Source: Phaeospirillum tilakii (lineage in GTDB: Bacteria > Pseudomonadota > Alphaproteobacteria > Rhodospirillales > Magnetospirillaceae). Taken from it: a DNA stretch of 64,000 bases. Location: assembly GCF_042683125.1 (NCBI RefSeq), contig NZ_JBHUIY010000001.1:62001-126000 (forward strand), given 5' to 3'. The notes under the pieces were generated by a model. It was not told the origin of the DNA, made no database searches, and saw only the letters and a list, made by a program, of their open reading frames with translations. Each line of letters starts with the position of its first letter. Position 1 is the stretch's first letter. Positions 9,118 to 17,931 of this stretch are shown piece after piece. The position numbers and the translations under genes were made by a program.

Positions 9118-9290
9118 GCGTCTCCTGTATCGCAAAGCACATGAGGACAATGTCATATTTGATGATTTTACACAATAGGAATGTTTAGACCACTTGAATG
9201 GTAGGGATTTTCGGCGATGGCGGCGGGCGTTGACTCGGCCGGGGCGCGATGCTGTTGTCGCCCCCGGTTGCGACGGGCACGGAGGCGGCG

Positions 9291-11231
9291 ATGCGCTGGG
9301 TGACGGTCTTTCTCGCGGTGATCCTGCCGCTGCTGCTGGCGCTGCCGGCGGCGGCGGACGGGCAGGGCGGGGCCGGTGCCTCGGCCTGGGCCGCCAGCGA
9401 GGCGGGGCGGGTGCGGCTGATCGCCGCCGCCGACAGCGTCGGCCCCGGCGCCGCCCCGCTGCGCCTCGCGCTCGACTTCGATCTCGCTCCGGGCTGGAAG
9501 ATCTATTGGCGCACCCCGGGCGATGCCGGCTATCCGCCCGCGCTCGACTGGGGCGGGTCGGACAATCTCGCCGCCGCCACGCTGCGCTGGCCGGCGCCGC
9601 ACCGCTTCGTGCTGGGGGGCTTGCAGAATTACGGCTATCAGGGCCGGGTGGCGCTGCCGCTGGCGGTGAGTCCGGCCGTGCCGGGGCGGGGGGTGGCGCT
9701 GCGGGCGCGGCTGTCGTTCCTGGCCTGCGCCACCCTGTGCGTGCCGCAGCAGGCCGACCTCGCCCTCGACCTGCCGGCGGGCGACGGGGCGGCTTCGGCT
9801 TATGCCGACGCGGTCGCCGCCGCCGAGGCGGCGGTGCCCGGCGATGGTGCCGCCGTTGGGCTGACGCTGGAGCGGGTCGAGGCGCGTGGCACCGGGGCCG
9901 AGGCCCGCCTGCGCCTGATCGCCCGCGCCGACCCGCCCTTCACCGACCCCGATCTGTTCGTTGAATCGGCCGCGATTCCGGCGTTCGGCCAGCCCAAGCT
10001 GCGCCTGTCGTCTGACCGCCGCCGGCTGGAGATCGAGATCGCCCCGGCCGAGCCGCCCGCCGCGCCGCTGGCCGGCACCCCGGTGACGGTGACTTTGACC
10101 GACGGCGGCCGCGCCCTGGAGGCGGCGGTGAGTGTCGCCGCCGCCCCGGCCGGCGGCGACACCGCCCTGGCGGGGATGCTGCTGGTGGCGCTGCTGGGCG
10201 GGCTGGTGCTCAATCTGATGCCCTGCGTGCTGCCGGTGCTGTCGATCAAGCTGCTCGGCATCCTCGGCCATGGCGGCGGCGAGCGTGGCCCCGCCCGGCG
10301 CGGCTTCCTCGCCTCCGCCGCCGGCATCGTCGCCTCGTTCCTGCTGCTGGCCGGGCTCGCCGCCGGGCTGCGCGCGGCCGGGCTGGCGGTGGGGTGGGGG
10401 ATCCAGTTCCAGCAGCCGGTTTTCCTCGCGGTGATGATCGCCCTGCTGCTGGCCTTCGCCGCCAATCTGTGGGGGCTGTACGAGATCGCCCTGCCGCGCT
10501 GGCTGCTCGACCGGCTGCCGGCCGGGCCCGGACCCGGGGGGATCGGCGGCAATTTCCTCGCCGGGGCCTTCGCCACCCTGCTTGCCACCCCCTGTTCGGC
10601 GCCGTTCGTCGGCACCGCGATCACCTTCGCCCTCGGCCGGGGTCCGGTCGAGATCGTCGCGATCTTCCTCGCCCTCGGCCTCGGCATGGCGGCGCCGTTC
10701 CTGCTGGTGGCGGCGTGGCCCGACGCGGTGCTGCGTCTGCCCCGGCCGGGGCGCTGGATGCTGCGGCTGCGCGCCGCCCTCGGCGTGGCGCTGGCCGCCA
10801 CCGCGCTGTGGCTCGGGTCGGTGCTGGTGGACGTGCTGCGGGCGCCCGCCGCCGGCACCCCCCCGGCCGTGTCCGGTCGGGTGCCGTGGGTCGCGTTCGA
10901 TCCGGCGGCGATCCCCGGGCTGGTCGCCGCGGGCAAGGTGGTGCTGGTCGATGTCACCGCCGACTGGTGCATCACCTGCAAGGTCAACGACGCCGCCGTG
11001 CTGGAGCGGGAGCCGGTCGCCTTGCGTCTCGCCGCGCCCGGGGTGGTGGCGATGCGCGCCGACTGGACCCGGCCCGATCCGGCGATCACCGCCTATCTGG
11101 CGCGGTTCGACCGTTACGCCATTCCGTTCAACGCGGTTTATGGGCCGGGGCTGCCGGAGGGGGTGGCGTTGCCGGAGCTGTTGACGTCCGGGGCGGTGAC
11201 GGCGGCGCTTGAGCGGGCGGCAAAGCCGTAG
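9291..11231 (+). CDS. Thiol:disulfide interchange protein, DsbD/ScsB type
   Basis: A 646-residue membrane thiol reductase that carries electrons from cytoplasmic thioredoxin to periplasmic partners. GGAG lies seven bases before the ATG at 9291 and a signal peptide follows (VFLAVILPLLLALPAAADG). The N-terminal periplasmic domain includes LACATLCVPQQ, with a Cys pair. The central membrane domain has about eight helices and carries the two Cys-Pro-type motifs NLMPCVLPVLSIK and ATPCSAPFVG. The C-terminal thioredoxin domain has VDVTADWCITCKVND. The long N-terminal domain (about 300 residues) fits the ScsB branch better than E. coli DsbD. A two-hairpin repeat element begins one base after the stop. 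Confidence 0.9.
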   Translation: MRWVTVFLAVILPLLLALPAAADGQGGAGASAWAASEAGRVRLIAAADSVGPGAAPLRLALDFDLAPGWKIYWRTPGDAGYPPALDWGGSDNLAAATLRWPAPHRFVLGGLQNYGYQGRVALPLAVSPAVPGRGVALRARLSFLACATLCVPQQADLALDLPAGDGAASAYADAVAAAEAAVPGDGAAVGLTLERVEARGTGAEARLRLIARADPPFTDPDLFVESAAIPAFGQPKLRLSSDRRRLEIEIAPAEPPAAPLAGTPVTVTLTDGGRALEAAVSVAAAPAGGDTALAGMLLVALLGGLVLNLMPCVLPVLSIKLLGILGHGGGERGPARRGFLASAAGIVASFLLLAGLAAGLRAAGLAVGWGIQFQQPVFLAVMIALLLAFAANLWGLYEIALPRWLLDRLPAGPGPGGIGGNFLAGAFATLLATPCSAPFVGTAITFALGRGPVEIVAIFLALGLGMAAPFLLVAAWPDAVLRLPRPGRWMLRLRAALGVALAATALWLGSVLVDVLRAPAAGTPPAVSGRVPWVAFDPAAIPGLVAAGKVVLVDVTADWCITCKVNDAAVLEREPVALRLAAPGVVAMRADWTRPDPAITAYLARFDRYAIPFNAVYGPGLPEGVALPELLTSGAVTAALERAAKP

Positions 11232-11232
11232 A

Positions 11233-11274
11233 CGCGGGCTCTGCCCGCACCCGCCAGGAGCCAGCGGCTCCTGG
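11233..11274 (+). repeat. Two-hairpin extragenic element, copy A (forward)
   Basis: Hairpin GCGGGC-TCT-GCCCGC, linker ACCCGCC, hairpin AGGAGCC-AGC-GGCTCCT, then GGACC. It lies directly after the dsbD-like stop and between convergent genes, so it may terminate transcription from both sides. Confidence 0.75.
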
Positions 11275-11285
11275 ACCTGCTTCGA

Positions 11286-12434
11286 TTAAAGGGGGCCAGG
11301 GGCCTCATGCTCGTCCGGGATCCCGGCGGCGGCGCGGGCCTTGGCGCGGCTGGCCTTCTCCCGCTGGCTGGCCGAGCGCAGCTGGCCGCAGGCGGCGAGG
11401 ATGTCGCGGCCGCGCGGCAGGCGGATCGGCGCCGAATAGCCGGCGTCCTGGAGGATGTCGGAGAACGCCTTGACCGAGCGGATCTCCGGGCTCTCGAACT
11501 CCGAGCCGGGCCAGGGATTGAACGGGATCAGGTTGAATTTGGCCGGCAGGCCCCTGATCAGCGCCAGCAGGGCGCGGGCGTCGGCGGGGGAATCGTTGAC
11601 CCCCTTCAGCAGGATGTATTCGAAGGTGATCCGCCGGGCGTTGGAGGCGCCGGGATAGTCGCGGCAGGCCTGGATCAGTTCCTTCAGCGGGTACTTCTTG
11701 TTGATCGGCATCAGCCGGTCGCGCAGCTCGTCGGTGACGGCGTGCAGGCTGACCGCGAGGTTGACCCCGAGCCGGGCGCCGCATTCGCGCATCATCGGCA
11801 CCACCCCCGAGGTCGACAGGGTGATGCGGCGGCGCGAGATGCCGATCCCCTCGCCATCCATCACGATTTCCAGCGCGGTGGCGACATTCTCGAAATTATA
11901 GAGCGGCTCGCCCATCCCCATCACCACCACGTTCGACAGCTTGCGGCCGACATCGTCGGGGGTGGGCCATTCGCCGAGGGTGTCGCGCGCCACCATCACC
12001 TGACCGACGATCTCGGCGGCGGTCAGGTTGCGCACCAGCATCTGGGTGCCGGTATGGCAGAAGCGGCAGGTCAGGGTACAGCCGACCTGGGTCGAGACGC
12101 AGGCGGCGCCGCGCTCCTCGTCGCCGTCGGGGATGTAGACGGTTTCCGCCTCCTGGCCGTCCTCGAAGCGCAGCAGCCATTTGCGGGTGGTGTCGGCCGA
12201 CAGCAGGGCACGCTCGACCGTCGGGCGGCGCACCACGAAATGCTCGGCCAGCTTGGCCTGCATCGTCTTGGCGATCGAACTCATCGCCGCGAAATCGGAT
12301 TCGCCGCGATGGTAGAGCCAGTGCCAAATCTGCTTGGCGCGGAACGGTTTTTCCCCGATCTCCGCCATCGCCGCCACCAGTTGGGGGCGCGACAGGCCGA
12401 TCAGGTTGGGTCTGGGATCGAGGCTTTCGCTCAT
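11286..12434 (-). CDS. rlmN: 23S rRNA (adenine2503-C2)/tRNA A37 methyltransferase RlmN
   Basis: A 382-residue radical SAM enzyme that methylates A2503 of 23S rRNA and A37 of some tRNAs. The radical SAM cluster motif is CTLTCRFCHTG. The SAM-binding GGE-like motif appears as VVMGMGEPLYNFENV. The C-terminal catalytic cysteine is expected in RDILAACGQL. NARRITFEYILLKGVND is the usual RlmN signature. The start at ATG 12434 gives the typical N-terminus (LIGLSRPQLVAAMAEIGEKP). A degenerate-GGDEF membrane protein lies 47 bp upstream on the same strand. Confidence 0.96.
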   Translation of the reverse strand: MSESLDPRPNLIGLSRPQLVAAMAEIGEKPFRAKQIWHWLYHRGESDFAAMSSIAKTMQAKLAEHFVVRRPTVERALLSADTTRKWLLRFEDGQEAETVYIPDGDEERGAACVSTQVGCTLTCRFCHTGTQMLVRNLTAAEIVGQVMVARDTLGEWPTPDDVGRKLSNVVVMGMGEPLYNFENVATALEIVMDGEGIGISRRRITLSTSGVVPMMRECGARLGVNLAVSLHAVTDELRDRLMPINKKYPLKELIQACRDYPGASNARRITFEYILLKGVNDSPADARALLALIRGLPAKFNLIPFNPWPGSEFESPEIRSVKAFSDILQDAGYSAPIRLPRGRDILAACGQLRSASQREKASRAKARAAAGIPDEHEAPGPL

Positions 12435-12481
12435 CGCCGGAACAATAAGCGAGGTCCCGGCGGCGATGCCAGGGCAAAACG

Positions 12482-13591
12482 TCAGGCGGCGCTTTCCGCC
12501 AGCACCGGGCGGTCGAGCGCGGCGCGCCAGTCTTCCGCGGCCTCGGCGCCGCGCTCGGCCAGCGTCACCGTCGCGGTCAGCGGCCGCCCGTCGGGGCGGG
12601 GGCCGATTCCCTCGGCCCGCAGCCGCTCGATCCGGCGGGCGAGGTCGGCGCGCGGGGTGTCGGGCAGGGCGGCCAGCAGCCGGGTTTCGTCCCAGCGGAT
12701 CAGCAGGTCGCCCGGCCCGAGCTGGCGCCGCAGCGCCGCCGCCAGGGCGCGCAGCGCGGCGTCGCCCTCGTCGGGGCCGTGGCGCTCGATCAGCGCGCCC
12801 AGTTCGTCGATCTCGGCCAAAGCGAGGCTCAGCGGCGCGCGCAGCCGGGCGGCGGTGCCGTCGGCCTGGGTCAGCAGCCGCTCGCCGGCCTGACGCGAAA
12901 AGGCCTCGGTGACCGGATCGATCGCCCCCTGGTCGATTCGCAGCGCCAGCAAATGCAGCTGGCTCATCCCGGCCAGGGTGGCGACCACCGCCAGCAGCAG
13001 CAGCAGCCATTCCGCCCCGAGATGCGAGGCGAACGGCAGCAACTGGTCGCTGACCAGCCCGGTCAGCACGAAGGCGGTCAGCGGCATCAGGCTGAGCAGG
13101 ATCCCTTCCAGCGCGGTGATCGGGAACAGCGCCAGCCCGGCCTGCATCACGAACGGCAGGAAGGCATAGCCGGTCGCCACCACCTGCGCCCCCGCTCCGG
13201 GCAGCGGAAAGCCGGCCAGCAGCGGATGGCTGACCAGGAAGAACAGGGTGGGGATGCCGAGCAGCCAGGTCAGCGCCAGCAGCGCCGGCATCGGCCCGTC
13301 GGCGCGGCGGAACGACAGCGCCAGGGTGGCGAAGGCCAGGCTGGCCAGCACCCGGAGCGCGGCGAGGTCGAACGCCAGCGCCGGCTTGAAGATCGCGAGG
13401 TCGAGCGGAATCCACAGCAGGGTCAGCGCGGCGAACAGCCCGGCCACCAGCCGCACCCGGCCGATCGCCAGCCGCGCCCGCCGGGTCTGCACCGCCGCCG
13501 ACAGCGCCCACGGCGCCAGCAGGCCGGGCCAGGGCGGTGCCGTCAGCGCGGCCAGCGCGGCCCGCAATCCTTGCCTTGCCCCCTGAACCAT
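12482..13591 (-). CDS. Membrane protein with degenerate GGDEF domain
   Basis: A 369-residue protein with about six predicted membrane helices (residues 45-220) and a C-terminal domain that aligns with GGDEF folds. IDPVTEAFSRQAGERLL sits where D.LTGL.NR normally lies, and PLSLALAEIDELGALIERHG is the next strand-helix. The active-site GG(D/E)EF position reads RWDETR, and the nucleotide-binding residues are not conserved. I infer a fold that no longer makes c-di-GMP and may act as a receptor or scaffold. The family is alternatively simply a remote GGDEF relative. The 376 bp upstream of its start are non-coding. Confidence 0.65.
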   Translation of the reverse strand: MVQGARQGLRAALAALTAPPWPGLLAPWALSAAVQTRRARLAIGRVRLVAGLFAALTLLWIPLDLAIFKPALAFDLAALRVLASLAFATLALSFRRADGPMPALLALTWLLGIPTLFFLVSHPLLAGFPLPGAGAQVVATGYAFLPFVMQAGLALFPITALEGILLSLMPLTAFVLTGLVSDQLLPFASHLGAEWLLLLLAVVATLAGMSQLHLLALRIDQGAIDPVTEAFSRQAGERLLTQADGTAARLRAPLSLALAEIDELGALIERHGPDEGDAALRALAAALRRQLGPGDLLIRWDETRLLAALPDTPRADLARRIERLRAEGIGPRPDGRPLTATVTLAERGAEAAEDWRAALDRPVLAESAA

Positions 13592-13967
13592 CGCGCCCCT
13601 CCGTCCGGCGGGCCCCGTCCCGCCGCACCCGACCGTACCCCGGCCCCCGGCGGCGACGCAAGCACCCCGCCGCTTCCGTCACCGCGTTCGATTCGGCCGC
13701 TCGCGGCAGAGGTTCTATCCCAAAGGCATAGGTCGAGCGCCTAATCGCAATGCGGTCGGGACCTGTGCTTAGTAAGCGGGCAGGGGGTGCCCGCACAGAG
13801 TGCATTGAAGTGAGGCAGCTCGCCTCGGGGCGCCGATTCCCTTGGGGAACGTTTCGGCACATTTCTTGCTTACGACTACGGCACGCGTTATCACCCATGT
13901 GGTTATAACGCGACAGAAAGAAGCATTTGGTCATTAAAGTTTGTCACAGGACGACGAGAGGCGCGGG
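13592..13967. other. 376-bp intergenic region with several hairpins
   Basis: No gene seen between the divergent degenerate-GGDEF and MCP/Cache genes. On the + strand it holds GCGGGCA-GGGGG-TGCCCGC (13776-13794), GAGGC/GCCTC (13812-13826), TTCCC/GGGAA (13837-13849), then a large dyad at 13884-13912. The succession of stems suggests a structured leader or a small RNA, but I cannot match it to a known RNA family. Confidence 0.4.
13884..13912. promoter_or_regulatory. 29-bp dyad, operator or hairpin upstream of MCP/Cache gene
   Basis: CGCGTTATCACC, five-base spacer CATGT, GGTTATAACGCG: 12-bp arms with a single mismatch. It ends 55 bp before the ATG at 13968, a position suitable for a repressor site or 5' leader hairpin. 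Confidence 0.5.
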
Positions 13968-14999
13968 ATGATCGATCAATTGTTGGAAATCACCGGGGGC
14001 GTGGCCCAGGCTACCGACGAAAAGATCCGCCGCATCAACGGCATCACCCGACGCTCGCGCATGCTGGCCCTGAACGCCACCATCGAGGCCCACCGCGTCG
14101 GTGCGCTCGGCCGGGGCTTCGCGGTGGTCGCCGACGAGGTCAAGGCGATCTCGCAGGAAATCTCCCAACTGACCGGCTCGCTGCAAAGCGACCTGCGCGG
14201 CCGGCTCGACCACCTGTCGAAATTCGGCGCCGAGATGGCCGCCCGCATCCGCGAGGTCCAGGGCGAGCGCCTGTCCGACCTCGCCCACAACACCGTCGAG
14301 ATCATCGACCGCAATCTCTATGAACGCTCGTGCGACGTGCGCTGGTGGGCCACCGACGCCGCCGTGGTCGAGGCGGTCGCCGCCGACAGCGCCGAGGCCC
14401 GCGCCGAGGCCTGCCGCCGGCTGGGCGTGATCCTCGATTCCTATACCGTCTATCTCGATCTGTGGGTGGCCGACGCCAGCGGGCGGGTGATCGCCAATGG
14501 CCGCCCCGACCGTTATCCCGGGGCGATCGGCAGCGACGTGTCGCGCCAGCCCTGGTTCCGCGACGCGATGGCCACCGGCACCGGCGCCGATTTCGCCGTG
14601 GTCGATATCGAGCGTGCCTCCAGCCTCGGCCAGTCGCTGGTCGCCACCTATTCGACCGCGGTGCGCGAGGGCGGCGAGGCCGAGGGGCGTCCGATCGGCG
14701 CGCTCGGCATCTTCTTCGACTGGCAGGTCCAGGCCCAGGCGGTGGTCGATGGCGTCCGCCTCGCCCCCGAGGACAAGGCGCGCAGCCGCTGCCTGCTGCT
14801 CGATTCCCGTCATCGCGTCATCGCCGCCTCGGATCAGGCCGGGGTGCTGAGCGAGACCTTCCCGCTGCGGGCCGCCGCCTCCAGCATGGGCTATTACACC
14901 GACGAGCAGGGCGCCCTGGTCGCCTATGCCCGCACCCCGGGCTACGAGACCTATCGCGGTCTCGGCTGGTACGGCGTGATCGTCCAGCAGCAGCACTGA
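13968..14999 (+). CDS. Soluble protein with N-terminal MCP signalling tip and C-terminal Cache (PDC-like) sensor
   Basis: A 343-residue protein with no membrane segment or signal peptide. I chose ATG 13968, preceded by GAGAGG; a TTG nine codons upstream is possible. Residues about 15-65 contain the chemoreceptor hairpin tip, SRMLALNATIEAHRVGALG followed by GRGFAVVADEVKAIS, but only this short segment rather than the usual 200+ residues. Residues about 110-330 look like a Cache/PDC sensor (YLDLWVADASGRVIANGRPD, SRQPWFRDAMATG). The order is the reverse of a normal transmembrane receptor, and Cache domains are usually extracytoplasmic, so this is probably a cytoplasmic sensor that might join chemoreceptor arrays. 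Confidence 0.75.
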   Translation: MIDQLLEITGGVAQATDEKIRRINGITRRSRMLALNATIEAHRVGALGRGFAVVADEVKAISQEISQLTGSLQSDLRGRLDHLSKFGAEMAARIREVQGERLSDLAHNTVEIIDRNLYERSCDVRWWATDAAVVEAVAADSAEARAEACRRLGVILDSYTVYLDLWVADASGRVIANGRPDRYPGAIGSDVSRQPWFRDAMATGTGADFAVVDIERASSLGQSLVATYSTAVREGGEAEGRPIGALGIFFDWQVQAQAVVDGVRLAPEDKARSRCLLLDSRHRVIAASDQAGVLSETFPLRAAASSMGYYTDEQGALVAYARTPGYETYRGLGWYGVIVQQQH

Positions 15000-15192
15000 G
15001 GGCACGGCTTCTTGGTCATCTTGTTGAAATAAAAGCCGGATCGGCTGCCGGCCCCCACGGGGCGGCGCTGGGGGCAACCCCGGCGGGAAAGCGGCGGCGG
15101 CGGAATTCGGTCCGGCCGCCCCGCCGTCGGCTTGCGTCGGCGCGGCCGAGCCGCTATCACACTCGCTTTGCGACTGCGGCAGGGGGACGCCG

Positions 15193-15639
15193 ATGACCGA
15201 CCACGCCAAGGCCCAGGGCCTGGCCGAGCGGGTGGGCGCGCTGATTTTCCAGCGCGATGCCTCGTCGCATTTCCTCGGCATCACCCTGGACGCGATCGGT
15301 CCGGGCACCGCCCAGCTTTCGATGACGGTGACCGAATCGATGCTGAACGGCGTCGGCATCTGCCATGGCGGCTTCACCTACAAGCTGGCCGACGACGCCT
15401 TCGCCTATGCCTGCAATTCCCACAACCGGATCGCGGTCGGGCAGCATTGCACCGTCAGCTACCCGGCCCCGGCCCGGCTGGGCGACCGGCTGGTGGCGAC
15501 CGGGCGGGAGGTGTTCCGCCAGGGCCGCAGCGGCGTCTACGACGTGGTGGTCGCCACCGCCGCCGGGGTGACGGTGGCGCTGTTCCGGGGCCACTGCCGT
15601 TTTCTCGACGGCCATCATCTCGAGGACGGGGCGGCGTGA
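15193..15639 (+). CDS. paaI: PaaI-family hydroxyphenylacetyl-CoA thioesterase
   Basis: A 148-residue hot-dog thioesterase. Residues 15-130 contain HFLGITLDAIGPGTAQLSM, the signature NGVGICHGGFTYKLADDAFAYACNS, and CTVSYPAPARLGDRLVA, all typical of PaaI, which recycles CoA from dead-end phenylacetate intermediates. A phenylacetate-CoA ligase gene follows 135 bp downstream on the same strand, which supports this assignment. The other paa genes (monooxygenase, ring-opening) are absent from the window, so the pair may serve aryl-CoA metabolism more generally. Confidence 0.88.
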   Translation: MTDHAKAQGLAERVGALIFQRDASSHFLGITLDAIGPGTAQLSMTVTESMLNGVGICHGGFTYKLADDAFAYACNSHNRIAVGQHCTVSYPAPARLGDRLVATGREVFRQGRSGVYDVVVATAAGVTVALFRGHCRFLDGHHLEDGAA

Positions 15640-15774
15640 GCGATGGCGCCGTCACGACCCGGCGCCTGTCCGCGGGGGCGGCGCCCGGCCCCGTTCTCAT
15701 CGACTGACTGCCGCCAGTTCCCGGCCGGGTCGTGGCCGGGGCTGGCGCGAACCCCGCGAGGGAGGACCTGATCC

Positions 15775-17103
15775 TTGACCACCAGCCTTGATCGTCGCAG
15801 CCCGCCGCCGGCCTCGCTGCTCGACCCGATCGAAACCGCCAGCCGTGACGAGATCGCCGCGCTCCAGTTGAGCCGCCTGTCCTGGTCGCTGCGTCACGCC
15901 TACGACAACGTCGCTTCGTTCCGGCAGCGTTGCCAGACCCGCGGCGTCCATCCCGACGATCTCAAAAGCCTCGACGATCTGGTCCGCTTCCCCTTCACCA
16001 CCAAGGACGACCTGCGCCAGACCTACCCGTTCGGGATGTTCGCGGTGCCGATGGATCAGGTGGTGCGGGTCCATGCCAGCTCCGGCACCACCGGCCGCCC
16101 CACCGTGGTCGGCTACACCCAGAACGACATCGACACCTGGGCGACGGTGATGGCCCGCTCGATCCGCGCCGCCGGCGGCCGGCGCGGCGACCGCTGCCAC
16201 ATTTCCTACGGCTATGGCCTGTTCACCGGCGGCCTTGGCGCCCATTACGGCGCCGAGCGGCTGGGCTGCACCGTGATCCCGATGTCGGGCGGCCAGACCG
16301 AGAAGCAGATCCGGCTGATGTTCGACTTCCAGCCCGAGATCATCATGGTCACCCCCAGCTACATGCTGGCGATGGCCGACGCGATGGAGCGGATGGGCTA
16401 CGATCCGCGCACCTGCCCGCTGAAGATCGGCATCTTCGGCGCCGAGCCGTGGACCGGGGCGATGCGGGCCGAGATCGAGGATCGCCTCGGCATCGACGCG
16501 ATCGACATCTACGGCCTGTCCGAGGTGATCGGCCCCGGCGTCGCCTGCGAATGCATCGAGACCAAGGACGGCCCGCATGTGTGGGAGGATCACTTCTACC
16601 CCGAGGTGATCGACCCGGCCACCGGCGAGCGGGTTCCCGACGGCGAGATCGGCGAGCTGGTGTTCACCAGCCTGACCAAGGAGGCGCTGCCGGTGGTGCG
16701 CTACCGCACCCGCGACCTGACCCGGCTGCTGCCCGGCACCGCCCGCTCGTTCCGCCGCATCGGCAAGATCACCGGCCGTTCCGACGACATGCTGATCATC
16801 CGCGGCGTCAACGTCTTCCCGACCCAGATCGAGGAACTGGTGCTGCGCGATGGGCGGTTGAGCCCGCACTACCAGATCGAGGTCAGCCGCGACAAGCACC
16901 TCGATCAGGTCACCGTCAATGTCGAGCTGCGCCCCGACAATGCCGGCGATGGTTCGGTGGCCGAGGCTGTTTCGCGCGACCTCCAGCACCATATCAAGAG
17001 CCTGGTCGGCATCACCACCCGCATCCGCGTCCTCGCCCCCGAATCGATCGAACGCTCGATGGGCAAGGCCCGGCGGGTGATCGATCTGCGGCCGAAGGAA
17101 TAG
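15775..17103 (+). CDS. paaK: Phenylacetate-CoA ligase
   Basis: A 442-residue AMP-forming ligase that activates phenylacetate (or a related aryl acid) to its CoA thioester. The start is TTG at 15775 behind GAGGGAGGA. AMP-binding loop: VHASSGTTGRPTVVGYT. The adenylation core includes IFGAEPWTGAMR and DIYGLSEVIGPGVA, and the hinge RTRDLTRL. The C-terminal domain has GRSDDMLIIRGVNVFPTQIE and ERSMGKARRV with the catalytic Lys. The length and motifs match PaaK closely. It sits between paaI and an N-formylglutamate amidohydrolase gene. Confidence 0.93.
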   Translation: MTTSLDRRSPPPASLLDPIETASRDEIAALQLSRLSWSLRHAYDNVASFRQRCQTRGVHPDDLKSLDDLVRFPFTTKDDLRQTYPFGMFAVPMDQVVRVHASSGTTGRPTVVGYTQNDIDTWATVMARSIRAAGGRRGDRCHISYGYGLFTGGLGAHYGAERLGCTVIPMSGGQTEKQIRLMFDFQPEIIMVTPSYMLAMADAMERMGYDPRTCPLKIGIFGAEPWTGAMRAEIEDRLGIDAIDIYGLSEVIGPGVACECIETKDGPHVWEDHFYPEVIDPATGERVPDGEIGELVFTSLTKEALPVVRYRTRDLTRLLPGTARSFRRIGKITGRSDDMLIIRGVNVFPTQIEELVLRDGRLSPHYQIEVSRDKHLDQVTVNVELRPDNAGDGSVAEAVSRDLQHHIKSLVGITTRIRVLAPESIERSMGKARRVIDLRPKE

Positions 17104-17157
17104 GGCGTGCCCGGGGCGGTGCCGTGCCGGTGCCGCCCCCTCTGTCAGGGAGAGGCG

Positions 17158-17931
17158 ATGAGGGACAGCGAGGAGATCGCCCCGCCGGCGCCGTTCGCGC
17201 TGGTGCCGGGGCGGGCGGCCGTGGTGGTGATCTGCGACCACGCCTCGGCGGCGATTCCGCCCGACCTCGGCGATCTCGGCCTGCCCGCCGCCGCGCGCGA
17301 CAGCCACATCGCCTGGGATCCCGGCGCGGCGGCGGTGACGCGGGATCTGGCCCGCCGGCTCGGGGCCTGGGCGGTGCTGGGCGGGGTCAGCCGGCTGGTG
17401 ATCGACTGCAACCGCCCGCCCGGCGGGGCCGGTTCGGTGCCGGCCGAGTCGGACGGGGTGGCGGTGCCGGGCAACCGGGGCCTGACCGCCGCCGCGATCG
17501 AGGCGCGGATCGAACGCTGGTTCCGCCCCTATCATGACGCGGTCGCCGCCGCCCTGGCCGCTGCCGGGCCGGCGCCGGCCCTGGTGGCGGTGCACAGCTT
17601 CACCCCCTGCCTCGCCAGCCGGCCCGACCCCCGGCCGTGGCAGGTCGGCGTGCTGTGGAACCGCGACGACCGCCTCGCCGCGCCGCTGCTGGCGGCGCTC
17701 AGGGCGCGGCCGGGGCTGGTGGTCGGTGACAACGAGCCCTATTCCGGCCGCGACACCAACCACACCCTCGACCGCCATGCCGGGGCCGCCGGCCTGCCGC
17801 ATGTCTCGATCGAGATCCGCCAGGATCTGCTGGCCGCCGCCGACGCCCCGGCCCGCTGGGCCGCGCTGTTGGCCGAATGCCTCGCCCCGCTGCTGGGAGC
17901 GGCCGGGGGGGCCGCCCGGGCGGCGGAATGA
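17158..17931 (+). CDS. N-formylglutamate amidohydrolase family protein
   Basis: A 257-residue hydrolase of the FGase family (fifth step of one histidine degradation route, or deformylation of other N-formyl amino acids). Motifs seen: VVVICDHASAAIPP at the N-terminus, DSHIAWDPGAAAVTRDLARRL, SRLVIDCNRPP, and a C-terminal GDNEPYSGRDTNHTLDRHA followed by HVSIEIRQDL. I chose ATG 17158 after CAGGGAGAGGCG. No hut genes are nearby. Its stop overlaps the Nudix start (ATGA), so the two are coupled. Confidence 0.88.
   Translation: MRDSEEIAPPAPFALVPGRAAVVVICDHASAAIPPDLGDLGLPAAARDSHIAWDPGAAAVTRDLARRLGAWAVLGGVSRLVIDCNRPPGGAGSVPAESDGVAVPGNRGLTAAAIEARIERWFRPYHDAVAAALAAAGPAPALVAVHSFTPCLASRPDPRPWQVGVLWNRDDRLAAPLLAALRARPGLVVGDNEPYSGRDTNHTLDRHAGAAGLPHVSIEIRQDLLAAADAPARWAALLAECLAPLLGAAGGAARAAE

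Noticed and set aside
15697..17802. Long minus-strand frame opposite paaK
   Set aside because: Same reason; paaK motifs are full-length on the plus strand.
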